Assembly (NCBI GenBank): GCA_003153035.1
Contig: PMBT01000165.1
Span: 633 to 39,040 of the forward strand
Reading direction: 5' to 3'
Length of the DNA: 38,408 bases
Origin: Opitutia bacterium
GTDB lineage: Bacteria; Verrucomicrobiota; Verrucomicrobiia; Opitutales; Opitutaceae
Below are positions 14,733 to 22,768 of this stretch, one piece after another (the stretch's first letter is position 1; each line of letters begins with the position of its first letter). The notes beneath the pieces were generated by a model. It was given only the letters and a program-made list of their open reading frames with translations. It did not search any database and had not been told where the DNA came from. Made by a program: the position numbers and the translations under genes.

Positions 14733-14812
14733 TGTCATTGCGAGGAGCGAAGCGACGACGCAATCCAGTCTGCTGGATCGCCACGCCCTCGTTCCTCGGG
14801 CTCCCGATGACA
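14733..14812. repeat. Imperfect inverted repeat element
   Basis: The left arm begins TGTCATTGCGAGGAGCGAAG and ends GCAATCCAG; the right arm runs from CTGGATCGCC to CCCGATGACA. The two arms match over most of about 38 bases with several mismatches around a short loop. The left-arm text closely resembles a widely dispersed bacterial intergenic repeat (TCATTGCGAGGAGCGAAGCG). It lies between the DUF3016-like gene and the S4 gene and may be a decayed MITE-type element. Confidence 0.6.
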
Positions 14813-14897
14813 GGGGAGATCGTACCGCCGCAGGCCGGCCCGACAGGCTGATGCAAAATCCTTTGCGCGCGGCCGCGGACGTTCTACGTTCGCGGCC

Positions 14898-15281
14898 GTG
14901 GCATTTTCCCCCGAGGCGGAACGCATCGACAAATGGCTGTGGGCCGTGCGCATCTTCCGGACGCGCAGCCTCGCCACCGATGCGTGCCGCGCCGGCAGCG
15001 TCACCATCAACGGCCAGCCGGTGAAGCCCTCCCGCGAAGTGCGCGGCGGCGTGGTCATTGTCGCCCGCCAGGGACTGATTCGTCGCACACTCAAGGTGCT
15101 CGGAGTGCCGGCGTCGCGCGTCGGGGCAAAAGGCGTGGCGGCCTACTGCGAAGACCAGACGCCGGCGGAGGAGTTTGCGCAGGCGCGGCGGCAGCGCGTG
15201 CAGCAGTTGCTCGCCCGCGCCAAGGGCTCGGGCCGACCAACCAAGCGCGACCGGCGGCTCCTGGACCGGTTCTTCGGCTGA
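14898..15281 (+). CDS. S4-domain RNA-binding protein (Hsp15-like)
   Basis: A 127-residue basic protein starting at GTG 14898. The S4 RNA-binding domain fills residues 9-60: RIDKWLWAVRIFRTRSLATD, then CRAGSVTINGQPVKPSREV. A basic C-terminal tail (KGSGRPTKRDRRLLDRFFG) matches the ending of Hsp15/HslR-type proteins. Hsp15 binds stalled 50S subunits that carry a nascent chain in E. coli; the same role here is inferred. It precedes the thioesterase gene by 27 bases on the same strand. Confidence 0.88.
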   Translation: MAFSPEAERIDKWLWAVRIFRTRSLATDACRAGSVTINGQPVKPSREVRGGVVIVARQGLIRRTLKVLGVPASRVGAKGVAAYCEDQTPAEEFAQARRQRVQQLLARAKGSGRPTKRDRRLLDRFFG

Positions 15282-15308
15282 GGGCCGGGCGGTGCGGCGG
15301 ACATTTTC

Positions 15309-15731
15309 ATGATGAACATCCACTCGAAATTCGAAACCCAGATGCAGGTGCGGCCGGACGACATCGATCTGTTCCAGCACGTCCACAGCAGCCGTTACAT
15401 GGATTATGTGCTGGCGGCGCGCTACGAGCAGATGGCGCGCTGCTACGGCATGTCCTGGGAGGAATTCATCAAGCGCGGCCTGGGCTGGTACCTGACCGCG
15501 ACGACCATGAACTTCCTGCGCCCGCTCGGCTTGGGCGACCGCTTCATCGTGCGGACCTGGATCGAGGAGTTTCTCGCCGATGATGCCGGGGTGCGGGTGC
15601 GCTTTGAGATCGAGAAACAGGAAACCGGCAAGCGCTGCTTCAGCGGCCATGCCGAGTATAAGCTCGTCAATCTGGCGGTCAACCGCGCCGTCCGGATCCC
15701 AGAGGACATCAAGGCCAGGTACAGCATTTGA
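15309..15731 (+). CDS. Acyl-CoA thioesterase, 4HBT hotdog family
   Basis: A 140-residue hotdog-fold thioesterase of the YbgC/4-hydroxybenzoyl-CoA thioesterase type. The motif DDIDLFQHVHSSRYMDYV (17-34) holds the expected catalytic Asp20 and the long central helix follows. GDRFIVRTWIEEF and the KRCFSGHAEYKLVN strand complete the fold. It hydrolyses acyl-CoA thioesters in the cytoplasm; the substrate cannot be told from sequence. It is sandwiched between the S4 gene and the uracil-DNA glycosylase gene, all on the plus strand with short gaps. Confidence 0.88.
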   Translation: MMNIHSKFETQMQVRPDDIDLFQHVHSSRYMDYVLAARYEQMARCYGMSWEEFIKRGLGWYLTATTMNFLRPLGLGDRFIVRTWIEEFLADDAGVRVRFEIEKQETGKRCFSGHAEYKLVNLAVNRAVRIPEDIKARYSI

Positions 15732-15761
15732 ACCAGGCAGCGCGCCCCGACCTTCGCCCGC

Positions 15762-16409
15762 ATGGAAACCACTCCCCCGTCCCCCGCGCCGATCCAGCAG
15801 CATCTCGCCGCGCTCCGGCGGTGCACCCTCTGCCCGCGCATGCACCGCCCGGTTGTCGTCGGCCGCCCGGTGGTGAGTCGCATCATCCTCGTCGGCCAGG
15901 CGCCGGGCGACAAGGAGCCGGTTCTCGGCCGGCCGTTTGCGTGGACTGCCGGCAAGACGCTGTTCAAGTGGTTGAACCAGGCGACTGGCTGGACGGAGGA
16001 TGAAGCGCGCGACCGGGTGTATTTTGCCGCGGTTTGCCGCTGTTTCCCGGGCAAGAAGCCGCAAGGCGGCGACCGGGTGCCGGACGAGGATGAAATCGGG
16101 AACTGCGGGCGCTGGTTGGAACGCGAATTTGCCCTGCTGCGGCCGCGGTTGGTGCTGCCTGTCGGCAAACTTGCCATCACGCAGTTCCTTGGGGAACGGC
16201 CGCTTACCGAAGTCGTTGGCCGATCGTTTCAGGTGACCTATCGCGGACACCAGGTCGAGGTCATCCCGCTGCCCCATCCCTCCGGAGCTTCGCCGTGGCA
16301 CCGCATGGAGCCTGGCAAAACGCTCCTGCGCACAGCGCTGGCATTGGTCGCTGCCCACCCGGCGGCAAAGGCTGCTTCTGACGGGGTGGGACTGCTTGGA
16401 AAGGAATAG
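15762..16409 (+). CDS. Uracil-DNA glycosylase family protein with 4Fe-4S motif
   Basis: A 215-residue protein that should excise uracil (or related bases) from DNA. The catalytic loop is VGQAPGDKEPVLGRPFAWTA (44-63) and the minor-groove loop is LPHPSGASPW (170-179). Four cysteines fit the iron-sulfur cluster of family 4/5 enzymes: Cys21 and Cys24 (CTLC), Cys92 or Cys94 (VCRC) and Cys115. HPSGASPW, rather than HPS-LN, marks a divergent subfamily, so substrate range is uncertain. The ATG at 15762 places the cysteine pair at the usual distance from the N-terminus. Confidence 0.88.
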   Translation: METTPPSPAPIQQHLAALRRCTLCPRMHRPVVVGRPVVSRIILVGQAPGDKEPVLGRPFAWTAGKTLFKWLNQATGWTEDEARDRVYFAAVCRCFPGKKPQGGDRVPDEDEIGNCGRWLEREFALLRPRLVLPVGKLAITQFLGERPLTEVVGRSFQVTYRGHQVEVIPLPHPSGASPWHRMEPGKTLLRTALALVAAHPAAKAASDGVGLLGKE

Positions 16410-16579
16410 CTTGCATTTTCGCAGCGGCCTGTTGGTCTGTTCGCCGTTTCCTGGATAGACTCTGTGTTAGGTTACGAGATATGGTGGATTATCAGGCGGG
16501 CTAAGCGCCCGGTGATGATTTGAAACCCGGCGATCGGGAACAGTCCGTGAACTACCGGTAGATCAAGGGATAAATCATC

Positions 16580-16948
16580 ATGGGTTCCAAATTGTATGTC
16601 GGTAATCTGGCTTTCAGCACGACTGAGAGCGAATTGCGTGATCTGTTTGCGCAGCATGGCACCGTCGCCGAGGTGTTCATCGCGATGGATAAGTTCAGCG
16701 GCCGCTCCCGCGGTTTCGCGTTTGTAACGATGGGTTCGGACGCGGAGGCCAAGGCGGCCATCACTGGCGTCAACGGCAAGAACGTTGGTGGGCGTGACCT
16801 CACGGTCAACGAAGCCCGTCCGAAAGAAGAGGGTGGCGGCCGTTCGTTCGGTGGCGGCGGCGGTGGCGGCGGCCGTGGTTTTGGCGGCGGCGGCGGTGGC
16901 GGCGGCCGTGGTTTTGGCGGCGGTGGCGGCGGCAATCGTCGTTACTAA
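16580..16948 (+). CDS. Glycine-rich RNA-binding protein (RRM)
   Basis: A 122-residue protein. Residues 3-80 form one RNA-recognition motif with RNP2 LYVGNL (5-10) and RNP1 SRGFAFVTM (43-51). The C-terminal third is [11 protein letters not shown] / [11 protein letters not shown] / RGFGGGGGG, encoded by a 33-base tandem repeat starting near 16840, 16873 and 16906. Such proteins are commonly cold-induced in cyanobacteria and other groups and bind RNA or act as chaperones. The region 16410-16579 before it is a long leader with short hairpin potential (CCCGGCGATCGGG near 16527), which could be regulatory. Confidence 0.92.
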   Translation: MGSKLYVGNLAFSTTESELRDLFAQHGTVAEVFIAMDKFSGRSRGFAFVTMGSDAEAKAAITGVNGKNVGGRDLTVNEARPKEEGGGRSFGGGGGGGGRGFGGGGGGGGRGFGGGGGGNRRY

Positions 16949-16975
16949 GCAGTCGTCTTACTGACGCGTTTTTTC

Positions 16976-17006
16976 GGCGAAGCCCCTGTGCGGGCTTCGC
17001 CTTTTT
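16976..17006 (+). terminator. Rho-independent terminator of the RRM gene
   Basis: A perfect 10-bp stem GGCGAAGCCC (16976-16985) pairs with GGGCTTCGCC (16992-17001) across a 6-base loop and is followed by TTTTTGTTTT. Confidence 0.9.
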
Positions 17007-17092
17007 GTTTTCAGATGGCGCGGGACTGGCGGTGATTTCTCCGGCGCCTGCTGCGGTCTTTACTTTCGGGTTTCTTCCGCAAAACTTGCGGC

Positions 17093-17560
17093 ATGCGCAT
17101 CGCGTTCTGGTTAGTCCTGTCCGTGGCTTTGGTGAGCGCCCTGCCGCTGAAAGCCCAGCGCGAGAAGCTGCCGTGGGACGACCGGGTCATCGTTGAGAAA
17201 ACGTGGCCGAATGCCATCAAAACCTCGACGGGGCTTCGTTACGTCATCCTCAAGGAGGGCAAGGGCGATGCCCGGCCCAAGGCCGGGGACCTTGTGACGG
17301 TGCTCTACCAGGGCCGTTTTCTTGACGGCAAGGTGTTCAGCGAGGAAACGAATCCTGCCCAGGCGTTTCGACCCCGCGTAGGCCGGGACCAGCTGATCCC
17401 TGCCTGGGAGGAGGCCATCAAGCAGATGCGGCGGGGTGAAAAGCGCCTGATCATCGTGCCGTACGAGCTTGGCTACGGCACCAAGGGCGATCCGCCGCGG
17501 ATCCCACGGAAAGCCACGCTCGTGTTCGAGATCGAACTGCTGGACTTCGCGAACGAGTAG
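17093..17560 (+). CDS. Exported FKBP-type peptidyl-prolyl isomerase
   Basis: A 155-residue protein with a signal peptide (MRIAFWLVLSVALVSALPLKAQ). The FKBP domain occupies about residues 45-153: GLRYVILKEGKGDARPKAGD, VTVLYQGRFLDGKVF, then LIPAWEEAIKQMRRGEKRLI and PYELGYGTKGDPPRIP with LVFEIELLDF at the end. The active-site positions follow the usual pattern, although GRFLDGKVFSEE replaces the common G-L-DG--FDSS. It should assist proline isomerisation in the periplasm. It is single and convergent with the small lipoprotein gene. Confidence 0.92.
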   Translation: MRIAFWLVLSVALVSALPLKAQREKLPWDDRVIVEKTWPNAIKTSTGLRYVILKEGKGDARPKAGDLVTVLYQGRFLDGKVFSEETNPAQAFRPRVGRDQLIPAWEEAIKQMRRGEKRLIIVPYELGYGTKGDPPRIPRKATLVFEIELLDFANE

Positions 17561-17569
17561 GACTCGAGG

Positions 17570-17848
17570 TCAGCGGCCGGCGGGGGTGGCAGGCGGGCTG
17601 ATGAAGGGATTCTGTTTCGCGAATTCGGAGGCCGCCATGGCCCGCGCCTCATCGTCGGTCTTTGCGGTTCCTGCCGCGAGCAGTTCATGGGTGCGCCTCT
17701 CCACCCAGCGGTCGCGATATTCAGCCTGGATCGCCGTGGCAGGCGGCAACTCCGGGGTGACCGCCCTCTTGTCCTTCTTGTGGAAGAGGCCGCAACCGGT
17801 GGCGAGGGTCAACGTGAGTACGAGCGCAGCGGGGGCAAAGTATTTCAT
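17570..17848 (-). CDS. Small lipoprotein
   Basis: A 92-residue protein from the ATG at 17848. The N-terminus MKYFAPAALVLTLTLATGCG ends in a lipobox (L-A-T-G-C), so Cys19 should be acylated. The mature part is charged and helical (AIQAEYRDRWVERRTHELLA, ... DDEARAMAASEFAKQNPF). The frame extends upstream, but that part has no signal sequence and covers the promoter region of the divergent gene. Function unknown. Confidence 0.75.
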   Translation of the reverse strand: MKYFAPAALVLTLTLATGCGLFHKKDKRAVTPELPPATAIQAEYRDRWVERRTHELLAAGTAKTDDEARAMAASEFAKQNPFISPPATPAGR

Positions 17849-17947
17849 GATGTCAGTGTGCCGTCTGGTTGTGGAGGATCCTTCCTCCGACCGCGAGCGC
17901 ATCTTTTTAGTTTCGTTGCGGCAGTTTCTTGTTAAGGATGCCTCCGC

Positions 17948-19234
17948 ATGAGTGACGAGCCTTCGTCCCGGCAAGAGCCGCGTTTGAAGCTGAAGCTTCG
18001 TCCGGACAAATCTCCTGACGGGGCGCCGCCGGCGATTCCATCGTCTCCAGCGGCTGCGCCGCCCCCGCCCCCCCCGGTCGCCCCCGCCGCACCTCCTCCG
18101 TTGCCCTCCGCGGCCGGGGAGCCCGCGGCAGCCCCGCCATCGTTTAAGCTCAGACCGCGCATCGCGATCAAACCATCTGACCCGAAGCCATCCGGGGAGG
18201 AGAATCCTCCAGTGAAAGCGCCGTCGCCTGCCGGCTCTCCGTTTCCCGCGACACCAGCTGGTGCCTCTGAGTCGCCGTCCGCGAAGCTGGACACGCCGGC
18301 CTCGCTGGGTGAGCCCAAGAAACTGGCTCTGCCAGCGATTGGAGCGCCAACCGTTCGGGCCGCTCCACCAACGGCCGCGGGGGCTGCCGGAGCAGTGACG
18401 GAAAAGGCCAAACCGGCGCCCGGTTTTCCAGTCAAGCCGCCGGAATCGGAAAGACCCGCCCTGGTCGATTTGCCGCCTCCGATGAAAGCGCTGGACACCG
18501 ACGAAAAGGCGGGTGCAGGAGTTAGATTCAGGCTGAAGCCAAGGGGATTTGTCGCGGCCGCCAGTGCCGCTTCTGGATCGGAGGCCGCGCCGCCAATGGC
18601 ACCGGCCTCGAGAAGTCCGGGGGACGCCAAGCCCCCCGGAGGGGCCGAGCGCCCCGTCCCGATTCCGGCGATTCTATCTCCGACCGGCGGGCCGGGCGCA
18701 CCCTCGGCACCGAAGAACGTCGGAAGCGAGAAAAAGCCGGCGCCGCGCAAACCAGGTGGCTTGGGAATGATGATTGGCCTGGTGGGGGTGCTGGTGCTCG
18801 TAGTGACCGGGTACTTCTGGTATGAGCAGTTCGTCGCCAGTCATCCGAAAGAACCACCCCATCCGGCGACGGTCAGCAAACCGCCGCCACCCGCGCCCGC
18901 TACCCCGGTGCCGGCGCCGGCCGAGGCGGGTGCCGCCGCCGAAGCGAATCAGGCCGCCCCCGTTCGCGAGGCCGTCCAGCCTCCGCCTGCACCCAAGAAA
19001 CATCCGCCGCCGGCCGCCCTGGATCCCAGCCTCCAGTTCCGCACGTTTGTGGATCACCTCAAGGTGGCGGTGCGGATCGGCCCGCCGACGCGGCTCATTG
19101 TCAACGACCTGAGCTACCGGCCGGGTGACGTCATCGATCCGAAGCTGGGCGTCGTGTTTGTCGGCGTGGACACAGAGACGAATGAACTGATCTTTCAGGA
19201 CCCCACTGGTGCCGTGGTCCGCCGTCTGTTCTGA
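17948..19234 (+). CDS. Pro/Ala-rich single-pass membrane protein with repeated KLRPR-like motif
   Basis: A 428-residue protein of unknown function. Residues 1-270 are low-complexity Pro/Ala/Glu sequence, predicted cytoplasmic, with short basic-hydrophobic motifs in three places: PRLKLKLRP (11-19), SFKLRPRIAIKP (65-76) and VRFRLKPRGF (about 192-201). One membrane helix follows (GMMIGLVGVLVLVVTGYFWY, about 275-295), then a second proline-rich stretch. A compact C-terminal domain of about 70 residues follows: FRTFVDHLKVAVRIGPPTRL, RPGDVIDPKLGVVFVGVD and LIFQDPTGAVVRRLF. The last part resembles periplasmic domains of secretion-pathway accessory proteins such as GspB, but only loosely. It starts divergently from the lipoprotein gene. 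Confidence 0.7.
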   Translation: MSDEPSSRQEPRLKLKLRPDKSPDGAPPAIPSSPAAAPPPPPPVAPAAPPPLPSAAGEPAAAPPSFKLRPRIAIKPSDPKPSGEENPPVKAPSPAGSPFPATPAGASESPSAKLDTPASLGEPKKLALPAIGAPTVRAAPPTAAGAAGAVTEKAKPAPGFPVKPPESERPALVDLPPPMKALDTDEKAGAGVRFRLKPRGFVAAASAASGSEAAPPMAPASRSPGDAKPPGGAERPVPIPAILSPTGGPGAPSAPKNVGSEKKPAPRKPGGLGMMIGLVGVLVLVVTGYFWYEQFVASHPKEPPHPATVSKPPPPAPATPVPAPAEAGAAAEANQAAPVREAVQPPPAPKKHPPPAALDPSLQFRTFVDHLKVAVRIGPPTRLIVNDLSYRPGDVIDPKLGVVFVGVDTETNELIFQDPTGAVVRRLF

Positions 19235-19252
19235 GCCGGGTTTTTGCAGTTG

Positions 19253-19352
19253 GGTGGAGCGGCTTGTCCGCAGACGCTTCGAGCGCGTTGAGGACTACCG
19301 AGGCCCCGCACCCACGACGCGAAGGGGCCGACAGTCTGACACGCGCTCCACC
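19253..19352. repeat. Intergenic element with short terminal inverted repeats
   Basis: GGTGGAGCG (19253-19261) and CGCTCCACC (19344-19352) are exact 9-base inverted ends around a ~80-base interior with no gene. It fills the gap between two convergent genes and may be a decayed dispersed repeat. Confidence 0.4.
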
Positions 19353-19369
19353 ATTCTGTTCGCGGCAAT

Positions 19370-20041
19370 TCAGCGGCTCATGCCCGTGTGAATGGCCCGC
19401 AGCAAACCTGGATCGGACGCGATGTTGATGAGGCCGTTGACGACAAACTGGACGCCGATGCAGAGTAATAGAAACCCCATGAATTTGTTCAGGGCATTCA
19501 TGCCGTTGGCACCAACGAGGCGCACCATCTGCCCCGAGAGCCGCAGGGTGACATAACTGATGACGGCGACGATGATGATGCCGAGAATGATGGCGGCGTA
19601 ATCGAGCCAGTTATCGGCGAGGGAGGTGAAGCCCATGGTCATGGCGATGGACCCCGGCCCGCTCAGCATCGGCATGGCCAGTGGGGTGAGCGAAATGTCA
19701 CGCTTGGCGCGCGCCTCCTCGCGGCGGCGACGTTCGTCGGAATCCTCTCGCGGAGTGGCCAGCATGGACAGGGCGAGCCCGGAAACGAGCAGCCCGCCGG
19801 CAATGCGGATGCCCGGGATGGAGATGCCGAAGAACCGGATGATGAAGCCGCCGCCGAACAGGCAGCTCACCAGGATGATCACCATGTAGAAGCAGCCCAT
19901 TTTCACCTGGTGGGTCCGCCGCACCTCGGTGTCGCCTTCGGTAATCGTGAGCACGACCGGAGTCGAGGCGACGGGGTTGATGACCGGCAGCAGGGCGACG
20001 ATCGTGCCGAGGATGAGTTGCCAAAAATGGGAGGCGTTCAT
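19370..20041 (-). CDS. MarC-family integral membrane protein
   Basis: A 223-residue inner-membrane protein with six hydrophobic segments. Family marks are LPVINPVASTPVVL near the N-terminus, LTPLAMPMLSGPGSIAMTM in the middle and NALNKFMGFLLLCIGVQFVV near the C-terminus. A charged loop with DSDERRRREEARAKRD lies between segments 3 and 4. The family was once linked to multiple antibiotic resistance through marC, but that link was not supported; the function is unknown. It precedes nothing on the same strand within operon distance. Confidence 0.92.
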   Translation of the reverse strand: MNASHFWQLILGTIVALLPVINPVASTPVVLTITEGDTEVRRTHQVKMGCFYMVIILVSCLFGGGFIIRFFGISIPGIRIAGGLLVSGLALSMLATPREDSDERRRREEARAKRDISLTPLAMPMLSGPGSIAMTMGFTSLADNWLDYAAIILGIIIVAVISYVTLRLSGQMVRLVGANGMNALNKFMGFLLLCIGVQFVVNGLINIASDPGLLRAIHTGMSR

Positions 20042-20112
20042 GAATGCAGGCCCGCAGTATGCGGCCGGCGGTCCGGGGGCTCAACCGCGAACATGAGCGG
20101 AAGGCACGCTTT

Positions 20113-21216
20113 TCACCATCGTTCGATGGGGCCGCGGGGCACGGGGATCGAGTCGCCCGTCCGTCCGGCCTCGGCGCGCATGAAGGAGGCGACCAGCTTG
20201 GGCGGCTGGTATTTGGGCCGCAGTTCGCCGCGCTCATCGCAAAACTGGGCGCGCCACTCCCGGTAGGCGCCAAGCGCCGTATGAAATTCGGCGCGGGTGC
20301 CGAACCCGGCGAGGCGGCGGCGGAAATCCACGGCCGGGCCGAACCGCCGCGCATACCACGCCGCAACCTTGCGAAACATCCGGCAGCCCAGCTCCTCGCC
20401 GAAGATTTCGATCATCAGATCGAGATGGCGGCACATCACCTGCACGCGTTCGTCGAACGACGGCTCGGGCAGCAGTTCGCCGGTGCGCAAATAGTGGCGG
20501 GTCTGCCGGAAGATCCACGGATTGTAGAAGGCACCGCGGCCGATGCTCACTCCGGCGCAGCCGGTCTCCGCGAGCATCTTCTGCGCGGCCTCGGACGTGG
20601 TGACGTCGCCGTTGCCGATGACCGGGATGCGGCGCACCGCCTCAACGACGGCACGAATGCCGGCGAGGTTGACCGTGCCGCCGAATCCCTGGGCGCGAGT
20701 CCGCCCGTGCACGAAAACCGCGGCCACCCCGGCCTCCTCCAGCACGCGGGCGAGATCTGGTGCCGTAAGATTCTCGCTGTCCCAGCCGAGGCGCATCTTG
20801 GCGGTGACGGGAATCTTGACGGCCCCGGTCATGCCGCTCACCAAGTCGGCGGTTTTTTTCAACTCGGTCATCATGGCCGAACCCCCTCCGATCCGGGTGA
20901 CTTTGCGCACCGGGCAGCCCATGTTGATGTCGATCGAGGCGAGGCCGAGCGCCTCGAGTTGGAGGGCGGCGGCGCGCATTTCTTCGGGCACGCTGCCAAA
21001 GAGCTGCACCGCCAGCGGCCGGTCGGCGGGACAGGTCTGGATGAGTTGGAGTGCGCGGGGATTTTTCTCGAGAAGCGCGCGGGCGTTCACTAGGTCGGTC
21101 GTGGCCCAGTCGAGCCCGCCGAGTTCACGGATCGTCAGCCGCATCGGCAGGTTGGTATAGCCCGCCAGCGGGGAGAGGAACAAGTTCGAAGCCAGCTCGT
21201 AGGGGCCCAGGCGCAT
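20113..21216 (-). CDS. dus: tRNA-dihydrouridine synthase (DusB-like)
   Basis: A 367-residue FMN enzyme that reduces uridines in tRNA D-loops. From the ATG at 21216 it starts MRLGPYELASNLFLSPLAGY. The catalytic cysteine lies in DINMGCPVRKVTR; KMRLGWD, VHGRTRAQGF and IGNGDVTTSEAA bind substrate and FMN, and IGRGAFYNPWIF follows, all in DusB order. The C-terminal helical domain is present. The frame is open to a TTG at 21270, but that would overlap the upstream gene. It lies 34 bases after the PatB-like gene and is probably cotranscribed with it. The downstream gene is marC-like with a 71-base gap. Confidence 0.93.
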   Translation of the reverse strand: MRLGPYELASNLFLSPLAGYTNLPMRLTIRELGGLDWATTDLVNARALLEKNPRALQLIQTCPADRPLAVQLFGSVPEEMRAAALQLEALGLASIDINMGCPVRKVTRIGGGSAMMTELKKTADLVSGMTGAVKIPVTAKMRLGWDSENLTAPDLARVLEEAGVAAVFVHGRTRAQGFGGTVNLAGIRAVVEAVRRIPVIGNGDVTTSEAAQKMLAETGCAGVSIGRGAFYNPWIFRQTRHYLRTGELLPEPSFDERVQVMCRHLDLMIEIFGEELGCRMFRKVAAWYARRFGPAVDFRRRLAGFGTRAEFHTALGAYREWRAQFCDERGELRPKYQPPKLVASFMRAEAGRTGDSIPVPRGPIERW

Positions 21217-21250
21217 GCGGTGGACAGGGAAGTGAGGGCGGGCGCAAGAA

Positions 21251-22423
21251 TCAGTCACGTCGCGGACCAACCGCCGCGACCGCCCGTTTCATTCGCACGA
21301 GCGCTTCCGCAAGCGTGGCGCGCGGGCAGCCGAAATTGAGACGGAGGTAGGCGCCGGAGTTGGCGCCGAAATGGCGGCCGTCGGACAGGCCGACGCCATG
21401 GTGTTCGAAATAGACCACGGGATCCTTCAAGCCCAGCGCCGCAATATTGATCCAGGCGAGGTAGGTCGCCTCGATCGGCGCCTCGACCCGCAGGCCGGGC
21501 AACTCCCGCTCGACGTGATCGAGCAGAAAATCGCGATTGCCGCGCAGGTACGCCAGCAACGCCTCGCGCCACGGCTCGCCGTGCCGGTAAGCGGCCTCGC
21601 AGGCGGTGTAACCGAGGCAGTTGACCTCGGCCACGATGCCGTTGCTGGCACGGACGAACCGCGTCCGCAACTCCGGGTCGGGGATGATCGCCAGGGAGGT
21701 GCCGAGGCCGGGGAGGTTGTAGGTCTTGCTCGGGGCGATCAGCGTGATCGTGTGGCGGGCAATCTCGCCTCCAAGGGTTCCCGTCGGCACGTGCGGGAGT
21801 TGGTCGAGGATCAGGTCGCAATGGATTTCGTCGGAGCAAAGGAGGAGATGGTGCCGCAGGCAGAACTCGGCCAGGCGGGCAAGTTCGTCGCGGCAAAAGA
21901 CGCGCGCGATCGGATTGTGCGGATTGCACAGGAAGAACAGCCGGGTCTGCGGCCTAACCGCGCTCTCCAGCGCCTCCCAGTCGATTTCCCAGCGCCGGGC
22001 GGCGGTGTCCAGAGCGAGCGGCACGGTGGTCACCGACCGACCCTGATGGGCCGGGGCCGTCATGAACGGCGGGTACACCGGGGTGTTGCATAACACCGCC
22101 TCGCCAGGCTGGACGAAGGCGCGGACCGTGACGTTGAGGCCGACCACCAGGCCCGGCAGCCATACCAGCCAGGCCGGATCGATTTTCCATCCATGCCGCG
22201 CGTGGAGGGCCGCCAGGACCGCCTCGATCGTGGAGGGCAATGGCTGCGCATAGCCGAACACCCCGTGATCGAGGTGCGCCTGCAGGGCGGCGACCACCTC
22301 GGGCGGTGCGCGGAAGTCCATGTCGGCAACCCAAAGCGGGAGCACATCCCGGCCGGCGTATTTGAGCCATTTCTGCGAGTTGGTTCCCCGTCGGTCGATC
22401 ACCGTGTCAAAATCGTAGGTCAT
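21251..22423 (-). CDS. PatB/MalY-type C-S lyase (cystathionine beta-lyase-like aminotransferase)
   Basis: A 390-residue fold-type I PLP enzyme. The start MTYDFDTVIDRRGTNSQKW is diagnostic of PatB/MalY, followed by LPLWVADMDFRAPPEV. CNPHNPIARVF lies before LLCSDEIHCDLIL, and the PLP-binding lysine is in APSKTYNLPGLG. The ending LRLNFGCPRATLAEALVRM also fits. Such enzymes cleave cystathionine to homocysteine, or cysteine conjugates; with metX, metW and a cystathionine synthase-like gene nearby, a methionine role is likely but inferred. I chose the ATG at 22423; the frame is open further upstream through the repeat-bearing leader without similarity. Confidence 0.92.
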   Translation of the reverse strand: MTYDFDTVIDRRGTNSQKWLKYAGRDVLPLWVADMDFRAPPEVVAALQAHLDHGVFGYAQPLPSTIEAVLAALHARHGWKIDPAWLVWLPGLVVGLNVTVRAFVQPGEAVLCNTPVYPPFMTAPAHQGRSVTTVPLALDTAARRWEIDWEALESAVRPQTRLFFLCNPHNPIARVFCRDELARLAEFCLRHHLLLCSDEIHCDLILDQLPHVPTGTLGGEIARHTITLIAPSKTYNLPGLGTSLAIIPDPELRTRFVRASNGIVAEVNCLGYTACEAAYRHGEPWREALLAYLRGNRDFLLDHVERELPGLRVEAPIEATYLAWINIAALGLKDPVVYFEHHGVGLSDGRHFGANSGAYLRLNFGCPRATLAEALVRMKRAVAAVGPRRD

Positions 22424-22525
22424 GCGGAAAGGGAGGGAGCGTAACCATAGAATGGCGCAGATGAACAAGGATTTCTTCCGGTTCGCCCGGATGTTCGGTT
22501 CTGCGTCCCGCGTGGCAGCCCAGAC

Positions 22526-22553
22526 GTAGGGGCGCAGGCTTGCTGCGCCCTGC
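22526..22553. repeat. Single REP-like hairpin
   Basis: The segment begins GTAGGGGCGCAGGCTTGCTG and contains an 8-bp stem GGGCGCAG (22530-22537) / CTGCGCCC (22543-22550) around GCTTG. Its GTAGGGGC...GCTTGC layout is related to the REP arms at 1476-1553 but it is a single copy. The remainder of the 22424-22768 gap, a divergent promoter region for patB and the heat-shock genes, shows nothing else recognisable; I see no CIRCE element. Confidence 0.55.
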
Positions 22554-22768
22554 CGGCATCGGGTCTGAACGCGCGCCGCCCCTGCGACGGATTTTCCCGG
22601 TGGGACGGCACACGCCAGGCAATCCTGACCCGCTGGCGCCGCGGAGGGGAGAACTAAGTCTCGAGTCCGGCGCCACTTGTTCCGGCGGCCGATCCGGCAT
22701 CGCACCGGCTAAATGGGGGCTTCGTTCGACACTCAATCACAATCACTCAGTCCAAAGGAGAAAACATC

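Noticed and set aside
14694-16358. A 554-codon open frame on the minus strand across the S4, thioesterase and glycosylase genes
   Set aside because: It is antisense to three recognisable plus-strand genes, its translation is Arg/Ala/Gly-rich with no family motif, and long antisense frames are expected at this GC content.
16840-16930. CRISPR-like regular repeat
   Set aside because: The repeats are contiguous, in frame and encode the glycine-rich tail; there are no unique spacers.
22680-22768. CIRCE element before the Hsp20 genes
   Set aside because: CACTCA occurs twice as a direct repeat, but there is no TTAGCACTC-N9-GAGTGCTAA inverted pair.
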